64,000 nt of DNA from Geobacteraceae bacterium (GTDB lineage: Bacteria > Desulfobacterota > Desulfuromonadia > Geobacterales > Geobacteraceae): the NCBI GenBank assembly GCA_024281055.1, contig JAMXLF010000026.1, positions 1-64,000 on the forward strand. Reading direction: 5' to 3'. Of this stretch, positions 63,084-64,000 are shown in pieces; position 1 is the stretch's first letter, and every line of letters begins with the position of its first letter. The notes below the pieces were generated by a model. It made no database searches, was not told the origin of the DNA, and saw nothing but the letters and a program-made list of their open reading frames with translations. The translations under genes and the position numbers were made by a program.

Positions 63084-64000
63084 ATGGACATGCTCGATAC
63101 GCTGAAAGCACTGGCAGACCCCTGCCGGCTGCGGCTCGTGGCGGTGCTTCTGCGCGGCGAATTCACGGTGCAGGAACTGACCTCCATCCTGAAGGTGGGG
63201 CAGTCGAAGGTGTCGTGGCACCTGAAGATCCTGACAGAGGCCGGGGTGCTGGCGGTCAAGCGCCAGGGGACCTGGAGCTACTACCGTGCCGGTGGGACGG
63301 GCCCCTTCTTTGCCGCCATCCGCCCGGCCGTCGAAGAGGGGGTGGCGGATCTGCCGGAGCGTCCTGCCGACCTTGCTGCCGTCGCTGCCGTGCTGGAGGA
63401 GCGCCGGCGCAGGAGCCAGGAGTTTTTCGACCGTCATGCGCGGCAGTGGGACGACCTTGCCCGAACCCTCTTGCCGGTTCCCGATTACCGGGAGCGGCTC
63501 CTTTCCCTCGTGCCAAAAGGGAAAACGGTGGTCGAGATCGGTCTCGGCACCGGCGGGCTTCTTCCGGCTCTCGCGGCCCGGGCTGAGCGGGTGATCGGAG
63601 TAGACCACTCGCCGGCCATGCTGGAGGAGGCCCGCCGTCGCCTCGCCCTGGCCGGGCTGGCCGGGATCGACCTGCGACTCGGGGAAATGACCCACCTCCC
63701 GTTACCGGACCGGAGCGCCGACTGCGTTGTTATCAACATGGTGCTCCATCACGCCGCCGACCCGGCGGTTGTCCTTGCCGAGATCCGGCGGACGCTCGTC
63801 CCCGGCGGCCTGCTCGTGCTGGCCGACCTCTCCCGGCACGAACGGGAGTGGGTACGGGAGAATCTCGCCGACCAGTGGCTCGGCTTCGAGGAAGAGGAAC
63901 TGACGAGCTGGCTCATGGCGGCAGGCTTCGGCGAGCTCAACTGCGAGCGCATCGAAGGCGCGGAAGGGCAGGAGACAGTATTACTCTTGCGGGCAACAGC
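63084..64000 (+). CDS. ArsR-type regulator fused to a SAM methyltransferase (partial)
   Basis: About 305 residues to the window edge with no stop reached. The N-terminal winged helix (about 1-85) reads MDMLDTLKALADPCRLRLV, with the recognition helix in VQELTSILKVGQSKVSWHLKIL. The methyltransferase part (about 115-305) has motif I VVEIGLGTGGLLPALA, VIGVDHSPAML and VVINMVLHHAADP with LVPGGLLVLADLS. This fusion occurs widely in bacteria with SAM metabolism or metalloid genes; the inducer is unknown. An ATCAAT palindrome at the promoter suggests self-regulation. Ribosome site is weak. Confidence 0.88.
   Translation, partial: MDMLDTLKALADPCRLRLVAVLLRGEFTVQELTSILKVGQSKVSWHLKILTEAGVLAVKRQGTWSYYRAGGTGPFFAAIRPAVEEGVADLPERPADLAAVAAVLEERRRRSQEFFDRHARQWDDLARTLLPVPDYRERLLSLVPKGKTVVEIGLGTGGLLPALAARAERVIGVDHSPAMLEEARRRLALAGLAGIDLRLGEMTHLPLPDRSADCVVINMVLHHAADPAVVLAEIRRTLVPGGLLVLADLSRHEREWVRENLADQWLGFEEEELTSWLMAAGFGELNCERIEGAEGQETVLLLRAT

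Overview
This window looks like the chromosome of a metal-reducing deltaproteobacterium of the Geobacter group (Geobacteraceae). The basis is the KDO/Lpt/rpoN gene order, the regulatory PTS without a sugar permease, a giant OmpB/OmpC-like multicopper oxidase, a secreted CxxCH cytochrome behind two GEMM-I riboswitches of the Geobacter type, and the overall gene families. Most of the DNA is GC-rich. The stretch from about 29.35 to 36.1 kb is visibly AT-rich and reads as an acquired surface-polysaccharide island. I see no rRNA, tRNA, CRISPR array, transposase or prophage.

Layout. 1-7.6 kb holds signal transduction: a PAS histidine kinase (cut by the left edge), a divergent sigma-54 response regulator, two small receiver proteins, CheW, a methyl-accepting chemotaxis protein and a HEAT-repeat protein. 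7.8-15.2 kb holds LPS core biogenesis (kdsB, pyrG, kdsA, kdsD, kdsC, lptC, lptA, lptB) and a 42-residue membrane protein. 15.3-22.2 kb holds rpoN, hpf, ptsN, hprK, rapZ, a mannose-type EIIA, HPr and enzyme I, followed by metK. 23.6-38.6 kb holds a two-component system and an exopolysaccharide cluster: SLBB exporter, Wzz, flippase, methyltransferase, glycosyltransferases, a polymerase-like protein, a PglC-like initiating transferase, a PglD-like acetyltransferase and an aminotransferase.

38.6-57.7 kb is a block of secreted and surface proteins: tandem GEMM riboswitches with a two-heme protein carrying 45-residue repeats, an S53 peptidase with the same repeats, a beta-helix protein, the multicopper oxidase with two small exported partners and an OmpR-family regulator, an FKBP isomerase, an NHL-repeat lipoprotein, and a degenerate phospholipase-D-like lipoprotein with a secreted partner. 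57.9-61.7 kb returns to polysaccharide: a large membrane nucleotide-sugar dehydratase and a Wzi-like capsule protein. 61.8-64 kb holds a nitronate-monooxygenase-like flavoprotein and an ArsR-methyltransferase fusion cut by the right edge.

The most unusual structure is not a gene. Seven gaps between genes (8.6, 10.3, 11.2, 15.25, 20.1, 23.5 and 28.1 kb) contain the same architecture: several degenerate 7-bp units, a spacer, then the inverse-complement 7-bp units, with a different heptamer at different loci. Three of the left arms begin on the stop codon of the upstream gene, one right arm is translated into the N-terminus of a Wzz protein, and one is a perfect ten-copy array abutting the start of kdsD.
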